Positions 8,276 to 17,163 are shown, counted from the stretch's first letter. The stretch is DNA of 55,394 bases from Bacillota bacterium (GCA_012837385.1 DURH01000025.1:1-55394); one strand, 5' to 3'. Numbers and translations are program-made. The notes: generated by a model from the sequence alone, not told the origin.

Positions 8276-9049
8276 TTGATCTCTGTTGCAGATTTCGTAC
8301 GCTTCTCCCTAAGTTTTATTCGCCTGACCACCTTTTTTTCAGCAGCTCCGCTGTTCAGCATGCGCAGTGTTCCTATAGCTGCCAAGGTGGGCCTTTCTGC
8401 GTTTTGCGCCTTAATCGCGCTGCCCGAGCTGGACCCGGCATGGGATCTTGGCTCCTGGCATGTCCTAGCCCTGCTGGCAGCCCAGGAGGTGGCGGTGGGC
8501 CTGCTCTTGGCTCTAATGGTTATCCTGGTCTTTGCAGTAGTAACCTTTGCAGGACATTTCGTCGACGTACCCTTGGGTTTCGGGATGGCGTCCGTTTTTG
8601 ATCCAAGCCTGGGAGGGCAGGTTCCTGTGTTCTCCCAGTTCTATCATATCGTGGCAGCCTTGATTTTCCTGGGTCTGAACGCCCATCTGTGGCTGATCCA
8701 GGCTGTGCAGCAGTCCTTTCAAATCTTGCCCTTTGGCAGTATTCTGCGCATAGAGCCAAGCTTTTGGCTGCTGGTGGACTTAGTGAAGCAGATGTTTGTG
8801 ATCGGCCTTAAGATCGCTCTGCCCGTCACAGCAACCATTCTGCTCACCGACATCGGCCTAGGCATCGTGATCCGGGCCGTTCCCCAGATCAACGTGTTTG
8901 TTCTGGGTTTTCCCATCAAAATCACGGTGGGTCTAGTGATTGTCATGTTTGCCATTCCCGCTGCCGTGAGCATTATCACCGAGCTGTTCACTTCAGATGG
9001 TTTGCTGTTTCGTTACCTTCAAGAGCTCTTCGCTCTAGGGGGGAGTTAG
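8276..9049 (+). CDS. fliR: Flagellar export gate protein FliR
   Basis: FliR is the third pore component of the export gate. The 257-residue protein has six predicted membrane segments and family patterns FSLSFIRLTTFFSAAPLFSMRSVPIAAKVGLS, GLLLALMVILVFAVVTFAGHFVDVPLGFGMASVFDPSLGGQVPV, and ALPVTATILLTDIGLGIVIRAVPQINVFVLGFPIKI, quoted as successive pieces. The start is TTG 8276 behind GGGGGAGGCGG at 8260-8270. It is a separate gene, not fused to flhB as in some clostridia; flhB starts at the next base after the stop. Confidence 0.96.
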   Translation: MISVADFVRFSLSFIRLTTFFSAAPLFSMRSVPIAAKVGLSAFCALIALPELDPAWDLGSWHVLALLAAQEVAVGLLLALMVILVFAVVTFAGHFVDVPLGFGMASVFDPSLGGQVPVFSQFYHIVAALIFLGLNAHLWLIQAVQQSFQILPFGSILRIEPSFWLLVDLVKQMFVIGLKIALPVTATILLTDIGLGIVIRAVPQINVFVLGFPIKITVGLVIVMFAIPAAVSIITELFTSDGLLFRYLQELFALGGS

Positions 9050-10132
9050 GTGGAATATCGTTTAAACCTCCAGTTCTTCGCAGGGGAGAAGACAGAGCCA
9101 GCCACACCGCGACGCAGGGAAGAGGCACGCAAGAAGGGGCAGGTAGCGAAAAGCGTAGAAGTATCGACTGCCCTCATGGTGTTAACAGGTGTGCTTCTGA
9201 TCCGTGCCTTGGGTCCATATGCAGCTGGGCATCTCCGGGAGACGCTTCAGCATTACTTGGGCAATCTCACTATGTGGGAAGGGGACTTAGCGGGTTTGGG
9301 GAATATCTTCCTGGTGGCCCTGCTCAAGCTGGGGATGGTCATGGCTCCCATCTTTTTGGCTTTCCTGGTAGTGTCTGTGGTGAGTCAGGCTGTGCAGGTG
9401 GGGTTTGTGGTTACCAGCGAAGTCTTGCAGCCCAAGTTTTCCCGCATCAATCCACTTGAGGGGTTCCGGCGCATCTTCTCCAAGCGCGCCGTAGTTGAGT
9501 TCTTGAAATCCTTGGCCAAGGTTAGCTTGGTTGGGTACTTAGTCTACCAGCAGCTCAGGGGAGACTTGCAGTGGCTTCCCCAAATGGGGCTCTTCAACCT
9601 GGAACACAGCGTCACCCTCATTTCTGACGGTGTTTATGGTATGGGGCTGCGGGTGGGGCTGTTTCTGTTAGTCTTGGCCGCCGCCGATTACTGGTGGCAG
9701 AGGCGGGAGTTCGAGAACAGTATCAAGATGTCCAAAGAAGAGATCAAAGAGGAATACAAGCAGCTGGAAGGGGATCCTATGATTCGATCGAGGATCCGTC
9801 AGCGTCAGCGTCAAATGGCCCAGCAGAGAATGATGCAGGCCATTCCCACCGCCGATGTGATAATTACCAACCCCACTCATTACGCGGTGGCGGTAAAGTA
9901 CACCCCAGGCGAGATGAACGCGCCTAAAGTTGTAGCTAAAGGCCGGGGCCCAATTGCGCAGAGGATCAAGGAAGAAGGGCAAAAACATCGTATTACTACA
10001 GTAGAGAATGTGGAACTCGCCCGGGCTTTGTATGACAGTACTGAAGTGGGGCAGGAGATTCCAGCGGATCTCTATCCTGCCGTGGCTGAGGTGTTGGCTT
10101 TTGTCTATCGTTTGCGCAAGAAGACAGTTTAA
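9050..10132 (+). CDS. flhB: Flagellar export switch protein FlhB
   Basis: FlhB sits at the export gate and changes substrate specificity after self-cleavage. The 360-residue protein starts at GTG 9050 (MEYRLNLQFFAGEKTEPATPRRREEARKKGQ, in blocks), which includes the KTE-PT-rich FlhB N-terminus. Four membrane helices follow between about residues 35 and 210. The cytoplasmic autocleavage motif NPTH is at residues 274-277, followed by YAVAVKY and the C-terminal domain with NVELARALY and IPADLYPAVAEVLAFVY. All elements for autocleavage are present. Confidence 0.97.
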   Translation: MEYRLNLQFFAGEKTEPATPRRREEARKKGQVAKSVEVSTALMVLTGVLLIRALGPYAAGHLRETLQHYLGNLTMWEGDLAGLGNIFLVALLKLGMVMAPIFLAFLVVSVVSQAVQVGFVVTSEVLQPKFSRINPLEGFRRIFSKRAVVEFLKSLAKVSLVGYLVYQQLRGDLQWLPQMGLFNLEHSVTLISDGVYGMGLRVGLFLLVLAAADYWWQRREFENSIKMSKEEIKEEYKQLEGDPMIRSRIRQRQRQMAQQRMMQAIPTADVIITNPTHYAVAVKYTPGEMNAPKVVAKGRGPIAQRIKEEGQKHRITTVENVELARALYDSTEVGQEIPADLYPAVAEVLAFVYRLRKKTV

Positions 10133-10156
10133 GTATGAGCAGGAAGGACGGTGAAT

Positions 10157-12229
10157 ATGGCTAAAACTGGAATTTCCCTTCAGCAGAGCGTGGGTCGCCT
10201 TAGTGACCTTTTCGTGGTTTTTGCCGTCGTCTTAATCGTAGTAATGATGGTTCTTCCCCTGCCTCCATTCATGTTGGATATGCTGTTGGCAGTGAACATC
10301 AGCCTATCACTGCTCATTTTGCTCATTGCCATGAACATCAGAGAAGCGTTGGAGATCTCCGTGTTTCCATCACTTCTTTTGATCACAACCCTTTTTCGTC
10401 TGGCCTTGAGCGTATCGTCGACGCGGTTGATTCTGCTCACCGGCAATCCAGGCAGGATCATTATTGCCTTCGGAGACTTCGTTGTGGGCGGTAACTATGT
10501 TGTAGGTTTCGTAATCTTCTTGATCTTGGTTGTGGTCCAGTTCATAGTGATTACCAAGGGTGCGGAGCGCGTAGCAGAAGTGGCCGCCCGCTTTACCCTG
10601 GATGCCATGCCAGGTAAGCAGATGAGTATTGATGCCGACTTAAACTCGGGCCTGATTACAGAATCAGAAGCTAGGCAGCGGCGGATCCAGATCGCCAGGG
10701 AAGCCGATTTCTACGGCTCCATGGACGGTGCTGCTAAGTTTGTCAAAGGGGATGCCATCGCCGGCATTATCATTATCGTGATCGACTTGTTGGGTGGTTT
10801 CGCCATCGGGATGTTTCAGAAAGGGATGGATTTTTCCGGTGCTTTGAGCCGTTATGCCCTGTTGACCGTGGGGGACGGCCTCGTATCGCAGATTCCTGCC
10901 CTGCTCATCTCCACTGCCACCGGTATTATTGTTACTCGAGGCGCCTCGGAGAACAACTTGGGCAGGGATGTAACCCAACAGCTCTTCTCCCATTACCAGG
11001 TGTTGGGTACTGCGGCAGTGGTTGTGGCCTTATTTGGTCTGTTCGGCGGACTGCCTAAGCTGCCGTTTTTGATGCTCGCTGCTTCCCTAGGGGCCCTCTC
11101 CTTCGGGGTACGGAGAGCAGAGAAGGGACAGGAGTTGGAAGAAGATGCCGCTTTAGAACAGCGGCAGCTGGAAGAATCACGCAAGCCTGAGAGCCTGGTT
11201 TCACTGCTCCAGGTGGATCAGATCGAATTGGAAATCGGCTACAGTCTGATTCCCTTAGTGGATGAAGCCCAGGGTGGTGACCTGCTTGACCGTATCAGTA
11301 TGATCCGCCGCCAGTGCGCCATTGAACTGGGACTGTTGGTTCCGGTTATCCGGATCAGGGACAATCTCCAGCTCAGCCCCGATGAGTATGTGGTGAAGAT
11401 TAAAGGGATACAGGTGGGCCGCGGAGAAATAATGATCAACCACTACTTGGCCATGGATGCAGGGGGAGTAACAGAACAGGTGCCTGGTATCCCAACAACT
11501 GAGCCTGCCTTTGGACTGCAGGCGCTGTGGGTTGATGCGGCCACCAGGGAGCGGGCGGAATATGCCGGCTACACAGTAGTGGATCCCCCGGCTGTCTTGG
11601 CTACTCATCTCACTGAAATCATCCGCGAACACTCCTATGAACTGCTGGGGCGCCAGGAAGTACGAGCTCTCCTCGATGGAGCTCGAGAGAATTATCCTGC
11701 GGTTGTGGACGAACTTGTGCCTGATCTGCTCACCGTGGGTGAAGTGCAGAAAGTGCTCCAGAACCTGCTGAGGGAAGGAGTTCCCATCCGCAACCTTGTT
11801 GCTATCCTAGAAACCCTGGCGGATCTGGCGCCTGTGACTAGGGATGCAGATTATCTCACAGAGTATGTGCGGGAAGCGTTGGGCAGGCAGATCTGCCAGA
11901 TGTATCAGGAGAACGGCGCGCTCAGTGTACTGACCCTGAGTCCCGAATGGGAAGAAGAGATTGCCGGTTCGCTTGAACACACAGACCGCGGTTTGTCGGT
12001 GGCCATGGATCCCCGGATTCTGCAGACGCTCTATCATGCGTTGGGACAAGCTTTAGAAGAGTATGTCATGCCCTATCCCCTGATCTTAGTTTCTCCTCAG
12101 ATTCGAATGGCGCTAAAAAGACTGACTGAACGGGCTCTTCCTCGGCTCATTGTCATGTCCTATAACGAGATTAGTCCAGATGTCCAGGTAAATGCGGTAG
12201 GAACGGTGAAGTGGAACCATGAGGGTTAA
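10157..12229 (+). CDS. flhA: Flagellar export gate protein FlhA
   Basis: FlhA is the largest export gate subunit: an ion-conducting membrane domain plus a cytoplasmic ring that receives chaperone-substrate complexes. ATG 10157 (MAKTGISLQQSVG) is preferred over GTG 10151 because AGGAAGG at 10141 then has 9-base spacing. The 690-residue protein has about eight helices in residues 15-310. Between them is the FHIPEP-region cytoplasmic loop with RVAEVAARFTLDAMPGKQMSIDADLNSG and GDAIAGIIIIVIDLLGG. The C-terminal domain contains DRISMIRRQCAIELGLLVPVIRIRDN and RALPRLIVMSYNEISPDVQV. It is full length and overlaps flhF by 11 bases. Confidence 0.97.
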   Translation: MAKTGISLQQSVGRLSDLFVVFAVVLIVVMMVLPLPPFMLDMLLAVNISLSLLILLIAMNIREALEISVFPSLLLITTLFRLALSVSSTRLILLTGNPGRIIIAFGDFVVGGNYVVGFVIFLILVVVQFIVITKGAERVAEVAARFTLDAMPGKQMSIDADLNSGLITESEARQRRIQIAREADFYGSMDGAAKFVKGDAIAGIIIIVIDLLGGFAIGMFQKGMDFSGALSRYALLTVGDGLVSQIPALLISTATGIIVTRGASENNLGRDVTQQLFSHYQVLGTAAVVVALFGLFGGLPKLPFLMLAASLGALSFGVRRAEKGQELEEDAALEQRQLEESRKPESLVSLLQVDQIELEIGYSLIPLVDEAQGGDLLDRISMIRRQCAIELGLLVPVIRIRDNLQLSPDEYVVKIKGIQVGRGEIMINHYLAMDAGGVTEQVPGIPTTEPAFGLQALWVDAATRERAEYAGYTVVDPPAVLATHLTEIIREHSYELLGRQEVRALLDGARENYPAVVDELVPDLLTVGEVQKVLQNLLREGVPIRNLVAILETLADLAPVTRDADYLTEYVREALGRQICQMYQENGALSVLTLSPEWEEEIAGSLEHTDRGLSVAMDPRILQTLYHALGQALEEYVMPYPLILVSPQIRMALKRLTERALPRLIVMSYNEISPDVQVNAVGTVKWNHEG

Positions 12230-13280
12230 GAAATTTACTGGCAAGACGATACAAGAAGCGGTAGACAGTATGCGTCAGGAGTTTGGACGCGACGCCGTTA
12301 TTCTCCATACTACCCAGAAAAGGCGCTGGTTTTGGGGCCGTGTGGGTCCCAAACGCTATGAGGTGTTGGGGGCCCATGACCCAGGATCTCGGCAGGGGGC
12401 GGGCAATGCAGTACCGAAAACCCAGAGACAGGCTTATTCCAGGCCCGCATCTCCCCAGACCGCAACTGCGCCCTCTGAAGCGCGCATCGATCCTTCCTGG
12501 TCAGAAGCTGTGCAGAACCTGTATGGGCGCTTAATCGGAGTAGACGTCCCCAAAGATCTAGCTCTACAGCTGATCAAAGAAGTCCTCAGCCAACTGCCTA
12601 GAGAGGACTGGAACAATGAGGGCAGAGTGTGGGAAAGGCTCACAGTGGTTACGGCACAGCGCATACAAACATCTGCACCATGGGAGTTTGACGGACAGCA
12701 GCGTGTGGTGTGCTTGATTGGGCCTACAGGGGTGGGGAAAACCACAACCATCGCCAAACTAGCTGCCAACTTCGCACTGGTGGGCCAGCGCAAGGTTGGT
12801 TTGATTACCGCAGACACTTACCGCATTGCCGCGGTTGAACAGCTGAAAACATATGCTGAGATAATTGGCCTTCCTGTCCATGTGGCCTACAGTCCCAAGG
12901 AGCTTAAGGAAGGTATAGCCAAGATGAAGGACAAGGACCTCATCCTTATCGATACCGCGGGAAGGAGTCAGAACAACCAACTGCACATTGGTGAGTTGAA
13001 GAGCTTTTTTGAGGGCATCGAGGCCGAACTACATCTGGTAATCAGTGCTACCACGAAGCCTAAGGACGTAGATGAAATTATCAAGGTTTTCGGGCAATTG
13101 CCAATTGATCGTGTGATTATCACCAAGTTGGATGAGACCAGCGTGTATGGTGTACTGCTTCACACTTGTGATCGAGCCGGAGTACCTATTGCCTTTGTCA
13201 CTACTGGCCAGGGGGTTCCAGAGGACATAGAAGTGGCGGACACCGAGCGAATTGCCCAACTCATTTTGGGGGACACGTAA
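12219..13280 (+). CDS. flhF: Flagellar SRP-type GTPase FlhF
   Basis: FlhF is an SRP-family GTPase that sets flagellar number and position, working with FlhG. The 353-residue protein has a basic N-terminal B domain (MRVKKFTGKTIQEAVDSMRQEFGRDAVIL), a Pro/Gln-rich linker around 70-100, an N domain (about 110-160), and a G domain. The G motifs are visible: GPTGVGKTTTIAKLAA (G1), DTYRIAAVEQLKTYAEI, LILIDTAGRS (G3) and TKLDET (G4), with a final IPIAFVTTGQGVPEDIEVAD. The start ATG lies inside the last codons of flhA and its stop overlaps flhG by one base. Confidence 0.96.
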   Translation: MRVKKFTGKTIQEAVDSMRQEFGRDAVILHTTQKRRWFWGRVGPKRYEVLGAHDPGSRQGAGNAVPKTQRQAYSRPASPQTATAPSEARIDPSWSEAVQNLYGRLIGVDVPKDLALQLIKEVLSQLPREDWNNEGRVWERLTVVTAQRIQTSAPWEFDGQQRVVCLIGPTGVGKTTTIAKLAANFALVGQRKVGLITADTYRIAAVEQLKTYAEIIGLPVHVAYSPKELKEGIAKMKDKDLILIDTAGRSQNNQLHIGELKSFFEGIEAELHLVISATTKPKDVDEIIKVFGQLPIDRVIITKLDETSVYGVLLHTCDRAGVPIAFVTTGQGVPEDIEVADTERIAQLILGDT

Positions 13281-14137
13281 TGATGAGAGACCAAGCGGAA
13301 GACCTGAGAAGAATGGCTGGACAAAGGGGACCCAGCTCTCGAATCATCGCCGTGACTAGTGGAAAAGGCGGGGTTGGGAAAACGAATATTGCGGTTAACT
13401 TAGCTTTGGCCCTTTGTCAGTTGAACCATAGGGTGGTTCTTATTGATGTGGATTTAGGCCTGGCCAATGTGGATATTGTGTTAGGTATCAGCCCTAAGTA
13501 CAATTTAGGGCATGTGATGCGTGGCGAGAAGACGCTGCATGAGATTATCATGGACGGGCCTCTGGGATTGAAGATTATCTCTGGAGGTTCGGGTATTACG
13601 GAATTGGCCAACCTCAATGGATGGCGTCTGGACGCCTTTGTCGCCTCCTTCGAGCAGCTGAATAGGGAGTTCGACTTTGTCATCCTGGACACTGGGGCAG
13701 GGGTGCATCGCAATGTGACTAGTTTTGTGTTGGCCGCCACAGATGTATTGGTGGTCACCACCCCAGAGCCGACTGCCATCACTGACGCCTACGGGCTTCT
13801 GAAGGTGATCCGCCAGCGCGCTCCCGAGACCAGAGTGCGCCTGGTTGTGAATATGGCGAAAAGCCCGGCCGAAGCCGAGATGGTGGCGGAAAGGCTTAAC
13901 TCTGTTTTGAGGGAATTTGTACAGTGGGAAGTGGAGTACACGGGTTATATTCTCACCGAATCTCAAGTGGTTAGGGCAGTAGCCGAACAGCAGCCCGTTT
14001 TGCTGGCTTTCCCTTCGTCCATGGCCAGCAGGTCCCTAAAGAGGATCGCGGGTATCCTGGCCGGTGAGGACGCACCAAGCCAGCCCTTGGGCATCAAGGG
14101 TTTCTTCGCACGAGTATCCAGCTTTCTTCACATTTAG
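13280..14137 (+). CDS. flhG: Flagellar number regulator FlhG (YlxH, MinD-like ATPase)
   Basis: A ParA/MinD-type ATPase that stimulates FlhF GTP hydrolysis and limits flagellar number. The 285-residue protein carries the deviant Walker A SGKGGVGKTNIAVNLALAL (about residues 29-47), VLIDVDLGLANVDIVLG (switch I), FVILDTGAGV (Walker B) and a MinD-like core. The N-terminal MMRDQAEDLRRMAG matches the DQA-x-x-LR activation motif of FlhG. ATG 13280 shares its A with the flhF stop; the second ATG at 13283 is also possible. The C-terminus is basic and hydrophobic, plausibly membrane binding. Confidence 0.95.
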   Translation: MMRDQAEDLRRMAGQRGPSSRIIAVTSGKGGVGKTNIAVNLALALCQLNHRVVLIDVDLGLANVDIVLGISPKYNLGHVMRGEKTLHEIIMDGPLGLKIISGGSGITELANLNGWRLDAFVASFEQLNREFDFVILDTGAGVHRNVTSFVLAATDVLVVTTPEPTAITDAYGLLKVIRQRAPETRVRLVVNMAKSPAEAEMVAERLNSVLREFVQWEVEYTGYILTESQVVRAVAEQQPVLLAFPSSMASRSLKRIAGILAGEDAPSQPLGIKGFFARVSSFLHI

Positions 14138-14149
14138 CGAGGTGGGGAT

Positions 14150-14800
14150 ATGCAGGTTGTACCAAATCAGTTAGTGGAGCTGCATCTAGACACCGGTGAC
14201 GGCAGGCAGGTTTTCCGCACTAGAGTGGAAGATGCCTATGATGATATCGTACTGGTTGGCGCTCCACTGCAGCAGGGACATGTTGTACCTATCCGCGTAG
14301 GTACCCAGCTGCAGATTGAATTTATACTTAAGGGCCAAATCCAGGAAGGACGCTTCGGTAACACAGCCATTGTGGAAAAGCGCGTTCGTACCCAGGTACC
14401 CCTGCTGCAGCTGCGGCTTTTGGGTGACTGGGAGAAGAAGCAGAAGCGCGATTTTGTTAGGGTGCCGGTCCATATCGATGCCGTGGTGGTTCCAAAGCAG
14501 GAAGATGGTTCAGAACTCCCGGCGCAGACAGCACTGATCTTAAACCTCAGCGGCGGCGGTTTCCTGCTGCGCTCAGCTCATCCGTTTCAGCTGGAGGATG
14601 AAGTCCGTGTTTCTTTTCGGGTTGGAGACGAGCAGATTGTAGCCGCGGCCCATGTTGCCCGGATGGTACCAACAGAGACTGGCCAGGATTACGGTTTTGC
14701 CTTCTTGGATATTCCCGAGAAGATGCGGAAGGTGATTATCCAGTTTGTGTTTAAACGGCAGATCGAGCTGGCCGCCCTTGCCCGGGAGGATATCACCTAA
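14150..14800 (+). CDS. PilZ-domain c-di-GMP receptor (YcgR/YpfA-like flagellar brake)
   Basis: A 216-residue protein with a YcgR-N-like beta domain (about 1-100: VELHLDTGDGRQVFRTRVEDAYDDIVLVGAP) and a C-terminal PilZ domain. c-di-GMP binding motifs are present: RDFVRVP (RxxxR, about residue 102) and NLSGGGFLLRS (D/N-x-S-x-x-G). Proteins of this layout bind c-di-GMP and then act on the flagellar motor; YpfA/MotI and YcgR are the precedents. Its place between flhG and sigD, where chemotaxis genes are often found, supports a motility role. ATG 14150 follows GCGAGGTGGGG. Confidence 0.9.
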   Translation: MQVVPNQLVELHLDTGDGRQVFRTRVEDAYDDIVLVGAPLQQGHVVPIRVGTQLQIEFILKGQIQEGRFGNTAIVEKRVRTQVPLLQLRLLGDWEKKQKRDFVRVPVHIDAVVVPKQEDGSELPAQTALILNLSGGGFLLRSAHPFQLEDEVRVSFRVGDEQIVAAAHVARMVPTETGQDYGFAFLDIPEKMRKVIIQFVFKRQIELAALAREDIT

Positions 14801-14824
14801 TTCATTCCCTATGGGGTGAAAAAT

Positions 14825-15586
14825 GTGTCTTTGCAGAACGATCAGAACAGGATTGAAGAGTTGTGGCATCGCTATAAACAAGCTGGTGATCTCCAGGCAC
14901 GCGAGCAGCTCTTAGAAGAACACATCCCCTTGGTGAAGTATGTAGCTGGGCGGCTAGCCATGAACCTGCCCAGCAGCGTGGATGTAGGCGATTTAGAGAG
15001 TTTCGGTTTCTTCGGCCTTCTCGATGCGCTGGAAAAGTACGATGCGGCGCGCAATACGAAGTTTGAGACCTATGCCACAACTAGGATCAGAGGAGCGATT
15101 ATTGATGGCTTGCGCTCCCTGGATTGGGTTCCTAGAAGCACCCGCTCCAAGGCTCGCTTAGTGGAAAGCCAGATCTACGAACTCACCAACGACCTCGGGC
15201 GCACCCCGACAAATGAAGAGGTGGCCGCCGCGCTAGGGCTGGGCCTGGAGGAGTACTACGGCATTCTGTCGGAGTTAAAGGGTGCAAATCTGTTCTCCTT
15301 AGATGAAGCGGCCGCCAGCGACCAAACCGCAGATAACCTGAAGATCCTTGATCTGGTTGTTGATCAGGCGCTGCTGCCTGATCAACAAGTTGTGGAGCAG
15401 GAGAGTGTCGAAGAGTTGGCGGCGGCCATTGAAGAACTTCCAGAACGAGAGCAATTGGTGTTGGCGCTGTACTATCATGAGGACTTGACCCTAAAAGAGA
15501 TAGGCCATGTCCTACAAGTATCTGAGTCGAGGGTTTCGCAGATCCATACCAAGGCCATAATGACGCTGCGCAAGCGACTCAGTTAA
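14825..15586 (+). CDS. fliA: RNA polymerase sigma-28 factor (SigD/FliA)
   Basis: The sigma factor for late flagellar and motility genes. Regions 2 to 4 are all recognisable: LLEEHIPLVKYVAGRLAMNLPSSVDVGDLESFGFFGLLDALEKYD (region 2, in blocks), TKFETYATTRIRGAIIDGLRSLDWVPRSTR (2.4-3), and ELPEREQLVLALYYHEDLTLKEIGHVLQVSESRVSQIHTKAI (region 4 helix-turn-helix). GTG 14825 has a GGGGTG ribosome site at 14813 with good spacing; GTG 14816 is the other possibility and adds three residues. Product about 253 residues, normal for SigD. An anti-sigma factor (flgM) is not in the window. Confidence 0.96.
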   Translation: MSLQNDQNRIEELWHRYKQAGDLQAREQLLEEHIPLVKYVAGRLAMNLPSSVDVGDLESFGFFGLLDALEKYDAARNTKFETYATTRIRGAIIDGLRSLDWVPRSTRSKARLVESQIYELTNDLGRTPTNEEVAAALGLGLEEYYGILSELKGANLFSLDEAAASDQTADNLKILDLVVDQALLPDQQVVEQESVEELAAAIEELPEREQLVLALYYHEDLTLKEIGHVLQVSESRVSQIHTKAIMTLRKRLS

Positions 15587-15602
15587 GAGCGGAGGGAGCG
15601 GT

Positions 15603-15878
15603 ATGTCCATCAAGTTTCCCGATTTCCAAGTACTGGTTACCCGCTCTGAGCAGGTGCCTAGGCCGACCCGCGAGGGGGACCTCACGGGCGCTGCAGGCCG
15701 GATGGCCCCCCAGGTGAGCCAGGAGTTTGCCGACCAGGAGCGGCGTGTCGAGAGGAAGCGCGAGGCGGATCGCATCCGTGACCGCCGAGACGAAGACAGG
15801 CAAGACAGGCCAAAGCAGGGTCAGAGCAAACGCCAAAAGCGTCCGGGTACAGGGCGGCGGATTGATGTGCGGGCCTAG
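15603..15878 (+). CDS. Small charged protein of unknown function in the flagellar operon
   Basis: A 91-residue protein starting at ATG 15603 after GCGGAGGGAG. The N-terminus IKFPDFQVLVTRSEQV resembles, from memory, the start of small conserved proteins found directly after sigD in other clostridial fla operons. The middle is Gln/Glu/Arg-rich and probably helical or disordered (QERRVERKREADRIRDRRDE). It ends with a basic Gly/Arg tail closing in RRIDVRA. There is no signal peptide or membrane segment. The arginine-rich character suggests nucleic-acid or partner binding, but no function can be assigned. Confidence 0.72.
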   Translation: MSIKFPDFQVLVTRSEQVPRPTREGDLTGAAGRMAPQVSQEFADQERRVERKREADRIRDRRDEDRQDRPKQGQSKRQKRPGTGRRIDVRA

Positions 15879-15890
15879 GAGGTAGGTGCG

Positions 15891-16283
15891 GTGGAATATT
15901 TCCTCGTCTTTTCACTGGGGATTGCGGTGGCGGTCATGGGTTTGTTCCTCATCCGCCCAAGTCTTTTTGCGCGCCCAAATACGGATTATTCCATGGTTGA
16001 GGCGATGGTGGACGAAGCCATTGAGCAGCTCGAGCACAGGCAGGAGGAAATCCTTGCAGAGATCGAAGCCCAACACCAGGCCCTTTTGGAACTGCAGAAG
16101 CAGATAATCGCAACTTTCCTGCCGGAACAGCAGCGTTCCCCGAAAGTGCTGGCAGTACTGGAACTCGCGGCGCAGGAAATTGATGCGGAAGACATCGCGA
16201 AAAAGCTGGGCTTGGGTCGCGGCGAAGTGGAGCTGATTTTGGAGCTAAATAAGGACGGAGACCCCCTTGCTGAAACCAGTTAA
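15891..16283 (+). CDS. DUF6115 / SwrB (YlxL)-like membrane protein
   Basis: A 130-residue single-pass membrane protein at the site where Bacillus has swrB, between sigD and rpsB. GTG 15891 follows GGAGGTAGG. Residues 4-24 are a membrane helix (FLVFSLGIAVAVMGLFLI). A coiled coil follows at about 40-80 (MVDEAIEQLEHRQEEILAEIEAQHQALLELQKQI, in blocks). The C-terminus looks like a helix-turn-helix-like module (VLELAAQEIDAEDIAKKLGLGRGEVELILEL), typical of DUF6115. SwrB promotes basal body assembly in Bacillus subtilis; equivalence here rests on position and architecture, so the role is inference. Confidence 0.75.
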   Translation: MEYFLVFSLGIAVAVMGLFLIRPSLFARPNTDYSMVEAMVDEAIEQLEHRQEEILAEIEAQHQALLELQKQIIATFLPEQQRSPKVLAVLELAAQEIDAEDIAKKLGLGRGEVELILELNKDGDPLAETS

Positions 16284-16295
16284 ATGTGCTATATT
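16267..16295 (+). promoter_or_regulatory. Sigma-A-type promoter for rpsB-tsf
   Basis: TTGCTG (16267-16272), a 17-base spacer and TATATT (16290-16295), preceded by TGC, giving an extended -10. It lies at the end of the preceding gene and about 110 bases before rpsB. The leader also has an inverted repeat GATAGG/CCTATC around 16335-16359. It probably gives rpsB its own transcription apart from the flagellar operon. Confidence 0.6.
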
Positions 16296-16406
16296 AGCTA
16301 GTGGTGTATAAACTACACACGCCCTTCGATGGGAGATAGGGGTGCCGCAAGGTCCTATCCTCAGGTGACAGGGGCGGAGGAAAAACAAAGGAAGGAGGTG
16401 GGCGAT

Positions 16407-17156
16407 TTGGCCGTAATTGCGATGAAACAGCTGTTAGAGGCCGGCGTTCACTTCGGGCATCAGACCCGCAGATGGAATCCGAAAATGGCACAGTACATTT
16501 TCACAGAGAGAAATGGTATTTACATCATTGACCTTCAAAAGACGGTCAGGAAAGTGGAAGAAGCCTACAACTTCATCCGGGAGACTGTGGCTTCAGGTAA
16601 GTCCGTGCTTTTTGTAGGCACGAAGAAGCAGGCGCAGGAGACTATTCAGGATGAAGCCCAACGGTGCGGTATGTTCTACGTGAACCAGCGCTGGCTGGGT
16701 GGAATGCTGACCAACTTCAAAACCATCTCTTCGCGAATCAGCCGTCTGGAACAGATCGAAAAGATGGAAGAAGATGGTCTCTTTGACGTTCTTCCGAAGA
16801 AGGAAGTAATCCAACTGCGCAAAGAGAAGGAGCGCTTAGCTCGCTTCTTGGGCGGTATCCGTGACATGAAAACCCTGCCTGGCGCGGTATTCGTGGTGGA
16901 TCCCCGCAAAGAACGCATTGCCGTGGCAGAAGCCCGCAAGCTGGGTATTCCCATCGTAGCTATTGTAGACACTAACTGTGATCCTGATGAAGTGGATTAT
17001 GTCATTCCCGGCAACGATGATGCCATTAGAGCCGTGAAACTTCTCACTTCTACAATTGCCAGCGCTGTTGTGGAAGCAAAAGAAGGCGCCAGCTTTGCAG
17101 AGGCCGGCGAAGAGGCGGAAGCAGAAAGCGCAGAAGCCAACGGAGACGCAGAATAA
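16407..17156 (+). CDS. rpsB: 30S ribosomal protein S2
   Basis: S2 is a small-subunit protein needed for S1/mRNA binding. The start is TTG 16407 ([27 protein letters not shown], in blocks) 6 bases after GGAGGTGG; the frame is open further upstream, but that part is leader. The 249-residue protein shows [41 protein letters not shown], and [32 protein letters not shown] (in pieces). The last 25 residues are an acidic Ala/Glu tail. It is followed by tsf, the conserved order. Confidence 0.97.
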   Translation: MAVIAMKQLLEAGVHFGHQTRRWNPKMAQYIFTERNGIYIIDLQKTVRKVEEAYNFIRETVASGKSVLFVGTKKQAQETIQDEAQRCGMFYVNQRWLGGMLTNFKTISSRISRLEQIEKMEEDGLFDVLPKKEVIQLRKEKERLARFLGGIRDMKTLPGAVFVVDPRKERIAVAEARKLGIPIVAIVDTNCDPDEVDYVIPGNDDAIRAVKLLTSTIASAVVEAKEGASFAEAGEEAEAESAEANGDAE

Positions 17157-17163
17157 CACTGGT

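Noticed and set aside
7972-8601. A 209-codon plus-strand frame spanning fliQ and fliR
   Set aside because: FliQ and FliR family motifs are read in other frames; this product is Gly/Cys/Arg-rich without a family pattern.
16329-16406. N-terminal extension of rpsB
   Set aside because: S2 proteins start at [13 protein letters not shown]; the extension overlaps the leader and lacks a ribosome site, while TTG 16407 has a strong one.
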